Part shown: in pieces, positions 5,723-15,368 of the stretch
How the letters are laid out: every line of letters starts with the position of its first letter
Position numbering within the stretch: position 1 is the stretch's first letter
Source: Psychroflexus montanilacus
GTDB lineage: Bacteria > Bacteroidota > Bacteroidia > Flavobacteriales > Flavobacteriaceae
Length of the DNA stretch: 64,000 bases
Reading direction: 5' to 3'
Assembly (NCBI RefSeq): GCF_020164535.1
Contig: NZ_JAIQZC010000001.1
Location: 682,001 to 746,000, forward strand
The notes under the pieces: model-generated
Database searches by the model: none
What the model saw: only the letters and a program-made list of their open reading frames with translations
What the model was told of the DNA's origin: nothing
Made by a program: the position numbers and the translations under genes

Positions 5723-7183
5723 TTAGTTTTGAATAGACCACATCACCGCATTCACGTCATCTCCTTCTGGAAACTGACGCTGTATGGCATTTTCTAAGTT
5801 ATCTACATTTTGGTTAATTTCAGAAAAAGGATATAACCAGCGTTTGGGAACTCCTTCATCGTTTATGACTCCTCCTCCGTTTACGTTAAACTCTGGGAAT
5901 CCTGTCCTTCGGTTGTCATAAAAAGGTTCCCAACCCGAATTAAGAAACATAGCGGTGTGCTTTTGGATTAGGATTTGTTCCAAACCTGTTGAGGACTGAT
6001 AAGCAATGATTGGCTGAGCTAAATAATCATTTACCAAAGTTTCAGCAATTCCGTAGTAATCCATAGAGGCTCTAATGCCTTCTTCATAAAAATCCTGGGC
6101 GCCGGCAGAAATCCAATTGCGATGAGCTGCTTCTGCCAGAATAAAATTCAGTTCTGAAAAGCCTAGAGAAAGATTAACCTCAGCCTCGGCATCTTCTACA
6201 TAGCGACTGTTAAGGGAAGAACCTTCTCCGCTGGTAAGCCTTGCTACATTGACACTAAGTGGCGCACTTCCCAGAAGTCCTGAGTAACTGCTAAAGGATT
6301 GAGGATCCTCATTATTAGAATTACTATCTGGTGAAGCCATCTCAAACAATCGCGGATCATTGAAATTCTTAAGTCGTTCAACAAAAGACTCTTCTAAAAT
6401 ATATGAGGTTGTAATTGAAGCATTTCTCCAAAACGGATATACGTTACCTGTTTCTTCTGAATAGGTGTAAAAAGCATTATCTGCTGAAGATTCCATGAGT
6501 GGATAAGCTGCAGCATTAGAATAGATGCTGTTGAATCGGGATGGTAAATTCAAGTTAGCATCATCCTCTCTTACCGATAAACTCATCAAGACTCTTAGAT
6601 GAAAGCTGTTGATCAATTTCTTCCATTTCAGTAAGTCACCGTTGAAAACCACATCCCCATTAATAGCGGGTCCAGAGGTTTCAAGCAGCGCATTGGCTTC
6701 TTCCAGCAAATCAAAAATGCGGAGATACACTTGTTCCTGCGGATCATAAATCGGCTGGAAGCCTTCTTGTTCTGCCTGCATGGCTTCAGATTGAGGAATA
6801 TCTCCAAACTGCCTGGTGATTTGCTCGTAAATAAAAGCTTCAAAAAACTTAGCGATGGCGGTAAAATTCTGGTTTTGAAAATTCTCTGCTTCTTCTTCCA
6901 TTTTTTTGACCTGCCTTAACGTATTATAAAATCCAAAACTGGCACGGTCCCAGCCATAATACTGTGAATCCTCTACCAGGTTGACATTGACTAAATGTCT
7001 GGAGGCCATCGAAGCATTGAGATCTATAGAATTTAGCGTGCTTACCTCAATATTGGTAAGCAATAGTCCTGGATTGGCCTGGGTAGTGCTGTTAGGATCA
7101 TTCTGAAATTCGTCGTAGTCCTGACAACTTACTAGAAGAAGTAAAGCAAAAACTAGGGTTGTGTGTGATATATTGAACTGCAT
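5723..7183 (-). CDS. SusD/RagB-family lipoprotein (SusD-like_2 type)
   Basis: A 486-residue outer-membrane lipoprotein with lipobox LLVSC at the N-terminus followed by QDYDEFQNDPNSTTQANPGLLL, the usual lead-in of the SusD-like_2 subgroup. Helical TPR-like stretches include AIAKFFEAFIYEQITRQFGDIPQSEA, and the C-terminal part has FYDNRRTGFPEF and RWLYPFSEINQNVDN, characteristic of the family. SusD proteins cap the SusC barrel and deliver the ligand. The gene is 17 bp downstream of susC and 7 bp upstream of the accessory lipoprotein. No glycoside hydrolase accompanies the locus, so a peptide or other non-glycan substrate is as likely as a glycan. Confidence 0.92.
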   Translation of the reverse strand: MQFNISHTTLVFALLLLVSCQDYDEFQNDPNSTTQANPGLLLTNIEVSTLNSIDLNASMASRHLVNVNLVEDSQYYGWDRASFGFYNTLRQVKKMEEEAENFQNQNFTAIAKFFEAFIYEQITRQFGDIPQSEAMQAEQEGFQPIYDPQEQVYLRIFDLLEEANALLETSGPAINGDVVFNGDLLKWKKLINSFHLRVLMSLSVREDDANLNLPSRFNSIYSNAAAYPLMESSADNAFYTYSEETGNVYPFWRNASITTSYILEESFVERLKNFNDPRLFEMASPDSNSNNEDPQSFSSYSGLLGSAPLSVNVARLTSGEGSSLNSRYVEDAEAEVNLSLGFSELNFILAEAAHRNWISAGAQDFYEEGIRASMDYYGIAETLVNDYLAQPIIAYQSSTGLEQILIQKHTAMFLNSGWEPFYDNRRTGFPEFNVNGGGVINDEGVPKRWLYPFSEINQNVDNLENAIQRQFPEGDDVNAVMWSIQN

Positions 7184-7200
7184 TGGTGTCTTTTTTCTGA

Positions 7201-10200
7201 TTAAAATTTAGCGTTGAAATGAATTCCAAAATTCCTCATAGAAGGCGTTTGAAGGTTGGTGTCATTTCCTGAGTCTGGGTCTATAAAATCCACCTTGGAC
7301 CAAATGGCAAGATTTCTTCCTATAAGTGAAACCGTCGCTGATTTCAAAAATGTATTTTCTAAAAGTTCAGCTGGAAAATTATAGCTCAAGCTGACTTCCC
7401 TTAATTTTAAAAAGGATAAATCATAAAAGTGATTACCATAGGCTCTGGAATGGTAAGTCGTCATATAATCTTCATAATTTACTACCTGTTCATTGGGCGC
7501 ATATTGTCTGGTATCACTAGTGATGTTCCCTTCGGTATCGTATTGAACCTCACCGCCTACAACCACGACACCATCAGCGACATAATTGCTCACACCACTT
7601 GCTGAAGCTGCCCGGTATTCGTTGACAGACTCCGGATGTACTCCAGACCACCACATATTTCTTATGGTTCTGCTTTGGGCCTTACCTCCTAGTCTACCGT
7701 CCAGACCTACAAATAGATTGAAATTTTTGTAAGTGAAATTATTCAAAAATCCATACACCCAATCTGGGTCTCTGTAACCTATATGCCTGTTGAATGGGTC
7801 TCTTACATTGATGCCATTATTTCCAATAATGGGCTGACCATCTGGTGTTTCCTGCCAGACGGTTGTAAATAATTTATCCGCACGATCACCTTCTCTTAAC
7901 TGACCAATGTTTTCTGCATTATCAATTTCGCTGATGTAGGTTCTGTACTGACTTAGGTTGAAAGTCACATCCCATTCGAAGGTTTTGTTTTTGATAGGGC
8001 TTGCGCGAGTGACCAATTCAAATCCTTTTTTCTCAAATTCGTTAGCGTTAATTAATCTTGAAGAAAATCCTGAGGCTAGAGAAATAGGAACGTTTGTTAG
8101 ATTATTAAAATTTCTCACGTAGATAAGATTCGTGTCGAAACTCAATCTATTTTCAAAAAAACCAACTACCAGTCCTCCTTCAAAAGCTGAAGAGGTCTGT
8201 GGACTCAAATCTGGGCTAATTAAATTTCCTGGGAAAGTCAATGAAGCATTATTCTGCCAATTGATGCCACTATTGTAGGAAGCGATATGTGAATAGGTCC
8301 CGCCAAAGTCTCCATTAGACACTTCTGCCCAGCTGCCTCTTAGTCTTAAATTGGAGATCACTTCAGGTAAGTCAAACATTTTGGTGGGAACGTAACTTAG
8401 AGATACCGATGGATAGAAAAAGGAATTGTTTTCTTTGGGTAAGGTAGTTACCCAGTCGTTACGCCCTGTAAATCCAAGATATATGGAGTTGAAAAACCCA
8501 AAATCTAAGGTAGCGTAGGTGGAGCTAATCCTCGACTCTGAAGCCGAATTACTGCCTTGTACAGCATTTCTGGAATTGGAGATGTTATAAAAACCAGGAA
8601 CGTTGAGCCCATTGGTGCTTACATTTGAGGCGGAATTACTTCTATATAAATTGGATACCCCAATGGTAGTCTGAATATTGAAATCTTCAGAAAACACCTT
8701 ATTGTAATTCATAAATATATCGGTATTGAAATCGAAACTGGAATTATAGGATTGAGAAAAATTACCATCAGTTCGGTTAAAATCCCTTACAAAACTAATC
8801 GGTTGCTTGGTCGTGCGATCCAGTGAAAAATAATTGAATCCATTTCTCATATTGACTGTTAAGTCTTTGGCTAGATCATAAGTGAGAAAGACCTGCCCAT
8901 AAGTTACATCTCTGTTATATCCCCTATTGAACTCATTGGCTACAAAATGAGGATTGTTATAAAAACTGGTGCTGTAATGTCTTTGCTGAAAACCTACCTG
9001 GCCTGGTTGCCAGTAGTCTCTAAGGTCATTTACGTCGACATTAGTACCCATCCATAAAGCCAGATTGTAAATAAAACTTTGTGAACTAAAGGCCACTTCT
9101 GGAATATTATCAGACTGTTGTTTGTTGTAATTTAAAGAGGCATCGATAGTCAGTTTTTTATGCTTAAATCGGCCAGCCACACTAAAGTTGGAGTTGTTCA
9201 ATTCGGTGTTGGGAACAATACCACGCTGATAGCGATTACCCAAAGAAACTCTGATGTTGCGTTCTGCATTCCCAGCTGTTACCGCAACAGTCGTATTGCT
9301 CACAATTCCCGTTCTGAAGAAATTATCCAGATTATCCTCACCTCTGGACACCCAGGGCAAAGGAATGCGTTCGCCAGTGGCAGGATCTATCGGACTATTA
9401 TATTGAACCAGTTCTACAAAACCGCTGGGTGTTGAAGGATCTGGCCTGTTAAGCCTAGGCCCCCAGGAAAACCCGCTTCCCTCCTGACCTGAACCAGAAC
9501 CATCTGTATATCTATAAACACCATTCCTTCCTGAACCGTAGGCCGACTGTGTTTCAGGAATTCTTAGAAAATCGGTTTGAAACATTGTATTGGAAGACAC
9601 TTCAACCTGTAGGCCACCATCCGTGCTCCCTCTTTTGGTAGTAATTAAAATAGCTCCGTTTCTACCAATGGAACCATAAAGAGCTGAAGCCGGCGGGCCT
9701 TTTAGAACATTTATAGATTCGATGTCGTTCCCATTGAGTTCCCACAGATTTGTGGATGTATTGGGTACTCCATCTATCACTATTAACGGCTGCTCTCCTC
9801 TAAGGCTATAGCCTGGATTTGAAAAAAAATCGGTGGAATTAAAAACGGTTAAACCCGCAACTTTACCCGTTAGATTGGACACCACATTAGGTTCCTGAGT
9901 TTTCACTAAGGCTTCTCCATCTACTTTTTGAGTTGAGTAACCTATACGCTCCTGTGATTTCTTAATGTTGAGCGCTGTTACAACCACTGCATCCAAAGCA
10001 TTAATATTACTGGTGAGTTCTATTTCTAAAAAATCATCACTTACAAGTAAAACCTGTTCAGTTTTGAAACCCATGTATGAAATTTCAAATCCTGAGGTAG
10101 GCTGTTCCAGGTAAATTTCGAATTCACCATCGTAGTTGGTCGTTGTCCCTTTGGAAGTTTCCAGAGTTACTATTGAAACCCCCAGCAAAGGTTGCTCCGA

Positions 10201-10383
10201 TAACTTATCTGTAACCACCCCTCGAATGCTTAGTGGAAAAGCTGAGTCTGGTAGCGTTTGCTGTTGAGTTGTCTGTCGAGAAGTTCCTGCTTGAGCGAAC
10301 ATGCTTTCACATGCGAAAAGCAAAACTGCAACAAGCATAACTTTGAAAATTAATTGAGGGAAGGAATAGTTTGCAATGTTCAT
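7201..10383 (-). CDS. SusC/RagA-family TonB-dependent outer-membrane transporter
   Basis: A 1060-residue TonB-linked transporter. It has a signal peptide (to about MFAQA), a carboxypeptidase-regulatory-like domain (SIRGVVTDKLSEQPLLGVSI, through YMGFKTEQVLL), then a plug domain (TGKVAGLTVFN, SLRGEQPLIVIDGVPN, INVLKGPPASALYGSIGRNGAILITTKRG) and a long barrel ending LRNFGIHFNAKF-like with a terminal phenylalanine. The length is normal for SusC. It starts the susC-susD-lipoprotein operon and is divergent from the gene at 10668 across 284 bp. No sigma/anti-sigma pair is nearby, so control probably comes from elsewhere. Substrate cannot be predicted from sequence alone. Confidence 0.95.
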   Translation of the reverse strand: MNIANYSFPQLIFKVMLVAVLLFACESMFAQAGTSRQTTQQQTLPDSAFPLSIRGVVTDKLSEQPLLGVSIVTLETSKGTTTNYDGEFEIYLEQPTSGFEISYMGFKTEQVLLVSDDFLEIELTSNINALDAVVVTALNIKKSQERIGYSTQKVDGEALVKTQEPNVVSNLTGKVAGLTVFNSTDFFSNPGYSLRGEQPLIVIDGVPNTSTNLWELNGNDIESINVLKGPPASALYGSIGRNGAILITTKRGSTDGGLQVEVSSNTMFQTDFLRIPETQSAYGSGRNGVYRYTDGSGSGQEGSGFSWGPRLNRPDPSTPSGFVELVQYNSPIDPATGERIPLPWVSRGEDNLDNFFRTGIVSNTTVAVTAGNAERNIRVSLGNRYQRGIVPNTELNNSNFSVAGRFKHKKLTIDASLNYNKQQSDNIPEVAFSSQSFIYNLALWMGTNVDVNDLRDYWQPGQVGFQQRHYSTSFYNNPHFVANEFNRGYNRDVTYGQVFLTYDLAKDLTVNMRNGFNYFSLDRTTKQPISFVRDFNRTDGNFSQSYNSSFDFNTDIFMNYNKVFSEDFNIQTTIGVSNLYRSNSASNVSTNGLNVPGFYNISNSRNAVQGSNSASESRISSTYATLDFGFFNSIYLGFTGRNDWVTTLPKENNSFFYPSVSLSYVPTKMFDLPEVISNLRLRGSWAEVSNGDFGGTYSHIASYNSGINWQNNASLTFPGNLISPDLSPQTSSAFEGGLVVGFFENRLSFDTNLIYVRNFNNLTNVPISLASGFSSRLINANEFEKKGFELVTRASPIKNKTFEWDVTFNLSQYRTYISEIDNAENIGQLREGDRADKLFTTVWQETPDGQPIIGNNGINVRDPFNRHIGYRDPDWVYGFLNNFTYKNFNLFVGLDGRLGGKAQSRTIRNMWWSGVHPESVNEYRAASASGVSNYVADGVVVVGGEVQYDTEGNITSDTRQYAPNEQVVNYEDYMTTYHSRAYGNHFYDLSFLKLREVSLSYNFPAELLENTFLKSATVSLIGRNLAIWSKVDFIDPDSGNDTNLQTPSMRNFGIHFNAKF

Positions 10384-10667
10384 CTAGTGTATTTTGAAAA
10401 GACTCGTAAAAGCCTTAGTATCTTAAAAAAATTTAAAATTTTATCTCAGTTTAAGGCTTTTAAATAATTCACTATCAAATGAATGCAATATAAATTAATG
10501 ACTTTTAAGATAAATTTTTGTTTCTAAAATACTTATAATCAAGTATTACTTTGATTGCACAAAAGTTAAAAAGCGTGTTTAAATGATACTGATAACCATT
10601 TTAGAAGTAAAAATTAAAAACTATGTAACATTCTCTGATAGCCAGCGTCTTACCAAAAACTAATCTT
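10384..10667. promoter_or_regulatory. AT-rich divergent intergenic region, susC and 10668 gene
   Basis: The 284 bp between two divergent genes must hold both promoters. It is very AT-rich, but no exact TAnnTTTG element, clear palindrome or riboswitch-like fold was recognised. Confidence 0.3.
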
Positions 10668-12146
10668 ATGAAATTCAGCTTTACACTTATTATCCTTACT
10701 CTTTTTGGAAATTACCAGCTTTCTGCGCAAAGCCTTCAAGGTCGTGTGGTTGAGGCCAAAACTCAGGAAGGCATCCCTTTTGTGACTGTTCAACTTGGCA
10801 CCAATTATGGCGTTATTTCTAATGATGAAGGTTATTTTATTCTTCAGCGTCGAGCAACAGATGAGGAAACTCCTCTCATATTTTCGTCTATGGGATTTGA
10901 ATCTATAGAAATTCCCTTAGGAGATTTTGAAAACAATCAGGTCATTGAATTAAGTCCGGCTACCTATGAGCTTGATGAAGTCCTGTTGTTTGATAAAGCG
11001 CTTACAGCTGAAGAAGTTTTAGAAAAATTTAATGCCAATAAAAAAGAAAACCACCAGCTAGAGAATTCTAAAGTCCAGGTGTTTGCCAGATATAATGACG
11101 AATATAAAGCTGAAACCTTTGGGATTGATGTTAAAAAAGCGTCTTTTCTTAGCAGGTCTGAGCGAAAAGAAATGAATAAAAACATGGAAGATTTAGGTGA
11201 GAAAATTCAAGAAAACCCATCTAAATCTTACCGAGAGCGTTTAATCGATATTTATGCTTTTGAAGATACTTTAGTCAATGAATATCAAAAAGCACTGGAC
11301 TTGATCAACAGGGAAAAAACCTTCAACACAGACGACATTCAAGATCAGGTGTTTTACGAACTTTTAAAAAGTTTGAAATCTCCAAATTCTTTTAAAGTAA
11401 AAACCGGAATTATTCCTCTGGACAGAGATTTATCTCTCAACGATGTTATTGAAGATATGGAAAATGAAAAGTTCAAGATTCCAGACACTATTTTCAATAA
11501 AAACACCTGGACCAGCAAAGGTTACAAAAGAAAGGCTACTCGATTTGAAAATGATTTTTTTACCTCTCCAAAATACTACACTTATGAATTGGTAGGCGTT
11601 ACTAAAGCTTACGGAGAACCTTGTTATCATATCAAATTTAAGCCAGATCGCAGGAAAGGAAAATATGTTGGAGATCTATATATCCATACTCAGGATTTTG
11701 GGATAATAAGCTACAAATACGATTTAGAGGAAGGTAAAAAGGCCATGAATGTGAACTTAAAATTTGTGCTGGGCATCAAAGCCAACACTTTTGTAGACAG
11801 TGGGTTTTTGATTTTTTCAAGAACTGATGAGAAAGCATATTACCCAAAATATATCAAACAAACCGATGGAAGTTATGCTTACGTTAACCGAAGTTTGTCT
11901 TTTAAAGAAAATAACCAAAAACGAAAAGAGCGTAAACAACTGAAACTCGTGTTTGAACTGGAATATAACTTACTAGAAACCAGTGAATACGTCGGTGTGC
12001 AGTACGAAAGTATTACTCCAGACCTTATTGATTCATTAAGTACAAAAGAATATACCTTGATAGACGAGGTTGAAACATACGATGCCAATTACTGGAAAAA
12101 TTATAACATTATAGAGGCGACAGAAGCGATAAAGAGGTATGAATAG
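10668..12146 (+). CDS. Carboxypeptidase-like regulatory-domain protein, secreted
   Basis: A 492-residue exported protein. The signal peptide ends near YQLSAQ, and residues 22-100 form a CarboxypepD_reg-like beta-sandwich (LQGRVVEAKTQEGIPFVTVQL, through FSSMGFESIEI). This domain also starts SusC proteins. The remainder (FARYNDEYKAETFGID, then EPCYHIKFKPDRRKGKYVGDLYI, IISYKYDLEEGKK) resembles uncharacterised flavobacterial proteins with a beta-rich, perhaps barrel-like, C-terminal half. It is divergent from susC, but whether it works with that transporter is unknown. It is monocistronic; the 155 bp after it hold nothing recognisable. Confidence 0.75.
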   Translation: MKFSFTLIILTLFGNYQLSAQSLQGRVVEAKTQEGIPFVTVQLGTNYGVISNDEGYFILQRRATDEETPLIFSSMGFESIEIPLGDFENNQVIELSPATYELDEVLLFDKALTAEEVLEKFNANKKENHQLENSKVQVFARYNDEYKAETFGIDVKKASFLSRSERKEMNKNMEDLGEKIQENPSKSYRERLIDIYAFEDTLVNEYQKALDLINREKTFNTDDIQDQVFYELLKSLKSPNSFKVKTGIIPLDRDLSLNDVIEDMENEKFKIPDTIFNKNTWTSKGYKRKATRFENDFFTSPKYYTYELVGVTKAYGEPCYHIKFKPDRRKGKYVGDLYIHTQDFGIISYKYDLEEGKKAMNVNLKFVLGIKANTFVDSGFLIFSRTDEKAYYPKYIKQTDGSYAYVNRSLSFKENNQKRKERKQLKLVFELEYNLLETSEYVGVQYESITPDLIDSLSTKEYTLIDEVETYDANYWKNYNIIEATEAIKRYE

Positions 12147-12301
12147 GTCTTAGATACTGGACTAAATATGCTAGATAGTAGACTTTAGAAGATGGCTTTG
12201 GATATCAAGTCTTAAATCTTGCAAAGCATCTAAGTAACCGATGACAAATTCAGCTATAAAGAATTTAGGTAATCATAAAGAGTTATAAATAGAGGAAGTC
12301 A

Positions 12302-13366
12302 CTAAGCTTTAGCATTATCTCCGCTTTCTGGATTTTTTTTACCAAGTCTTTTTTTCTTCCAAAGCTCTTTGGCGTATTTCTGCATATCGGTGACAGTGTC
12401 TTTTTCGTCTACGATTTCGAGTCCAAGTATGGTTTCTATAATGTCTTCCATAGTCACAATTCCATCCATACCTCCATATTCATCTAAGATGAGTGCAATC
12501 TGTTCTCTATTTTCCAATAAGGTTTCCCATAGCGTAAAAAGTGGGGTTTTTCCAGATACAGCGGTAATTTCACGTTTAAGCTCCTTAAGTTTTAAGTGGT
12601 GTTGATCTTCGGCTAGCTTTTCAAGTAACTCATGTCTAAATACACAGCCAGTAATATTATCCTCACTTTCAGAATAAATTGGTATTCTAGAAAATCTATT
12701 GTACTGTTTACTCTTTAAAAACTCCTGCAAAGTGGTGTTTTCATCTTCTGTTATAACGACCACTCTAGGCGTCATTATTTTTTCAACAGTAATATTTTTA
12801 AGCCTTAAAATATTTTGAATCATCTTGTTTTCCTTTTCAGTAAACAAGCCTTCTTTATTGCCTATAGTAGCCAAAGCAGCAATTTCCTCCCTACTCGTTG
12901 ATTTTTCGTCTTTATTACTGGATAGCATATTGGTTATTACAGAAGACATTACCACTAGTGGGTAAGTCAGGAAAATCATAATCCTAAGAATATGGTATGA
13001 AATTTTAGTGAGCCTCTTCCAATACCTGGCGCCCAAAGTTTTAGGAATAATTTCGGTTACCACTAAAATCAAAAGAGTCAAAACAGCTGAGACTACACCA
13101 AAATAAGCTTCACCAAAAACTTTAACCGCCTGCGCTCCAACACCAGCAGCTCCTATGGTATGGGCGACAGTGTTCAGTGATAGAATTGCAGATAAAGGCT
13201 TATCGATTTCTGTCTTGTATCTTAAGAAGGAATCGGCCCATTTGTGACCATTTTCTTTCTTTACAATCAAAAATGAACGGTTGGTAGACAAAAGGACAGA
13301 TTCCATAATTGAACACAAAAAAGAAACAAAAAGGGCTAAAAATAAATAGGCAAATAATAAAAACAT
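12302..13366 (-). CDS. CNNM/DUF21 and CBS-pair membrane protein (hemolysin-C family)
   Basis: A 354-residue membrane protein. The N-terminal DUF21/CNNM domain has about four hydrophobic segments (FLLFAYLFLALFVSFLCS, AVLTLLILVVTEIIPKTLG, MIFLTYPLVVMSSVI), followed by a CBS pair (EKIMTPRVVVITEDENT, SRIPIYSESEDNITGCV, and ALILDEYGGMDGIVTMEDIIETILG). Family members are linked to magnesium or cobalt efflux. The usual C-terminal CorC_HlyC domain is absent, so this is the shorter form. The ATG at 13364-13366 is preferred because an upstream TTG at 13414 would place a TAnnTTTG promoter element inside the gene. Confidence 0.88.
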   Translation of the reverse strand: MFLLFAYLFLALFVSFLCSIMESVLLSTNRSFLIVKKENGHKWADSFLRYKTEIDKPLSAILSLNTVAHTIGAAGVGAQAVKVFGEAYFGVVSAVLTLLILVVTEIIPKTLGARYWKRLTKISYHILRIMIFLTYPLVVMSSVITNMLSSNKDEKSTSREEIAALATIGNKEGLFTEKENKMIQNILRLKNITVEKIMTPRVVVITEDENTTLQEFLKSKQYNRFSRIPIYSESEDNITGCVFRHELLEKLAEDQHHLKLKELKREITAVSGKTPLFTLWETLLENREQIALILDEYGGMDGIVTMEDIIETILGLEIVDEKDTVTDMQKYAKELWKKKRLGKKNPESGDNAKA

Positions 13367-13380
13367 CTCAAAGGTTTTTT

Positions 13381-13388
13381 CAAATATA
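13381..13388 (-). promoter_or_regulatory. Putative -7 promoter element (TATATTTG), CNNM gene
   Basis: TATATTTG on the minus strand matches TAnnTTTG exactly and lies 14 bp before the chosen ATG. It supports starting the protein at MFLLFAY. Confidence 0.55.
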
Positions 13389-13580
13389 CGTTTTGTAAAA
13401 AGCCATTTTCCCAAAATTATCCTTATAAATAAAAAATGGCTTTTTGTAAGGGAGAGTTAAACTCATGTCAACAAAAGGCTAAACAGACTACACTCTTCTA
13501 CACAGTGAGGATAAAATCCACGAGTTTGTGGAGTCAAACTCCTTAAATAACCTGTAGTATCAGCAAAACGGGAACGGTAC

Positions 13581-15011
13581 ATGAATTGGTTACTAATACT
13601 TAAAAAAGCCATGCAAACTAATATCAACCTCACCACAACCAAAAGACCTCCAACCTTTTCAAAATTATTTTCCTTAAAAACATTGTCCACAAGAGACATG
13701 GGTATTTTTGGAATTACCTTTTTACTTCTTGCGGGTGCCTTACTCATGCTCATCAAACTACAACCTGCATTTGAGCAATTGCATTTTGAGCGTATCAACA
13801 CCTTTTGGGGACAACTCCTTATTTATGTATCCATAGGTCTATTGGCTTTTAAGATCGCTTTTTTAGGGTTTATTTTTTTCCTTCGGCTCAGATACAAAGC
13901 GGTGGCTTCAGTTTCCAACGAAAAACTGCCAGTGCTTACCGTGATTGTACCGGCTTACAACGAAGGGAAATTGGTTTGGAAAACCCTGCATAGCCTGGCA
14001 GGAAGCCATTATCCAAGTCATAAGTTGCAAATCATTTCTATAGATGATGGCAGCAAAGATGACACCTGGTCCTGGATGCAAAAAGCAAAACAGGAAATTG
14101 GAGAAAAGCTTAGTATTTTCCAGCAACCCAAAAATATGGGGAAACGCCACGCGCTCTACAGAGGTTTCAAAATGGGAGCTGGAGAAATTTACGTTACTGT
14201 AGATAGCGACTCTATTGTAAAAACTGAAACCTTAAGAAATTTGGTGTCACCTTTCATCACCGATAGAAATTGTGGTGCAGTTGCTGGTAATGTGAAAGTC
14301 CTAAACAATCAAAAAGCAATCATACCCCGTATGTTGAACGTAAGTTTTGCTTTTAGCTTCGAATTTATACGCTCGGCTCAAAGTGTACTAGGGTCTGTGT
14401 TATGCACACCTGGCGCCCTGGCCGCCTACAGACGCGATGCGGTATCTAATTGTTTGGAAGATTGGATGAATCAAACCTTTTTGGGAACCAAAACAGATAT
14501 TGGAGAAGACAGAGCCATGACCAATATGATCTTAAAACAGGGTAAAAATGTGCGTTTCCAAAGCAATGCAGTCGTCTTAACCAATATTCCGGAATGCTAT
14601 AAAAACCTTTACAAGATGTTCATACGCTGGGAGCGAAGCAATGTGAGAGAAAACATCAAAATGAGCCAGTTTGCTTTTTCAAATTATAGAGAAGGCTGCA
14701 AAATAGGCCCTAGAATTCTACTCATCAACCAGTGGATCAAAGTGATTTTCGCCTATCCGTTTGTATTATTGATGCTCGCTTTCATTGTTATGTATCCGCT
14801 GATGTTCCTCAGTACTACACTTGTGAGTATTCTTGTATTTTCGAGCATTCCTGCCTTATTTTATGCCAAATCTTATAATGTAGGAGAGTCCCTGTGGATC
14901 TATTGCTATAGTTTATTTTACACCTTTAGTCTGTTCTGGATCACGCCATATGCCATCGCAACAGCAAGTCGACGCGGCTGGTTAACTCGAGGGCTTCCAA
15001 AGAATTCTTAA
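13581..15011 (+). CDS. Family 2 glycosyltransferase, NodC/hyaluronan-synthase-like membrane enzyme
   Basis: A 476-residue polytopic glycosyltransferase (466 if it starts at the ATG at 13611, equally plausible). Two membrane segments lie near the N-terminus (GIFGITFLLLAGALLMLI and LLIYVSIGLLAFKIAFLGFIFFL), then the GT-A domain LPVLTVIVPAYNEG with DDGSKDD, the metal-binding VDSDS, the acceptor-loop GEDRAMTNMIL, and FIRWERS in place of the usual QxxRW. Two or more C-terminal membrane segments follow. This order matches processive beta-glycan synthases that extrude polymer from nucleotide sugars. No other polysaccharide gene is adjacent, so the product and partner export proteins are unknown. Confidence 0.88.
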   Translation: MNWLLILKKAMQTNINLTTTKRPPTFSKLFSLKTLSTRDMGIFGITFLLLAGALLMLIKLQPAFEQLHFERINTFWGQLLIYVSIGLLAFKIAFLGFIFFLRLRYKAVASVSNEKLPVLTVIVPAYNEGKLVWKTLHSLAGSHYPSHKLQIISIDDGSKDDTWSWMQKAKQEIGEKLSIFQQPKNMGKRHALYRGFKMGAGEIYVTVDSDSIVKTETLRNLVSPFITDRNCGAVAGNVKVLNNQKAIIPRMLNVSFAFSFEFIRSAQSVLGSVLCTPGALAAYRRDAVSNCLEDWMNQTFLGTKTDIGEDRAMTNMILKQGKNVRFQSNAVVLTNIPECYKNLYKMFIRWERSNVRENIKMSQFAFSNYREGCKIGPRILLINQWIKVIFAYPFVLLMLAFIVMYPLMFLSTTLVSILVFSSIPALFYAKSYNVGESLWIYCYSLFYTFSLFWITPYAIATASRRGWLTRGLPKNS

Positions 15012-15368
15012 GGAGTTAAGTTTTTATTTATTTCTGAATTTATCTAGAGAGTGTTTTAAGCAATATCGACAGTAAGCTTCAACAATGGTCTAACTTAAGT
15101 GTCCCGTCCTGGCATTTTTGTTATGACTGAAAGTGACAGTTAAGATTTTGACTCTTAATTTATTTATCATTTGTCTTGCATTCAGTTTTCTGGCTCTTTT
15201 AGTCCTTTTTTTTAAGGTCTTCGCTCTTGACTCGTGATTTTTGGGCCGTAAGTCTCTTGTCCTGTTTTTTGTTTCTTGGCTGCATTTGGTGTAAAATCCA
15301 CCCTGCCAAACCTGATCATTCTACTTTTGACTAAAACACTTATCTTTAGTTCAACAAAAAATGATAAT
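15012..15368. other. Non-coding interval with low-complexity sequence
   Basis: This 357-bp gap contains pyrimidine-rich, simple sequence such as TCTTGACTCGTGATTTTTGG and no believable gene or structured RNA. TACTTTTG at 15322-15329 matches TAnnTTTG and may be the promoter of the peptidase gene that starts at 15369. Confidence 0.4.

Noticed and set aside
13463-13801. 112-codon antisense frame over the glycosyltransferase start
   Set aside because: It overlaps the better supported GT2 gene and its product has no recognisable features.
15012-15368. Possible small RNA or pseudogene before the M20 peptidase
   Set aside because: Only low-complexity sequence; no conserved fold or broken protein family could be identified.
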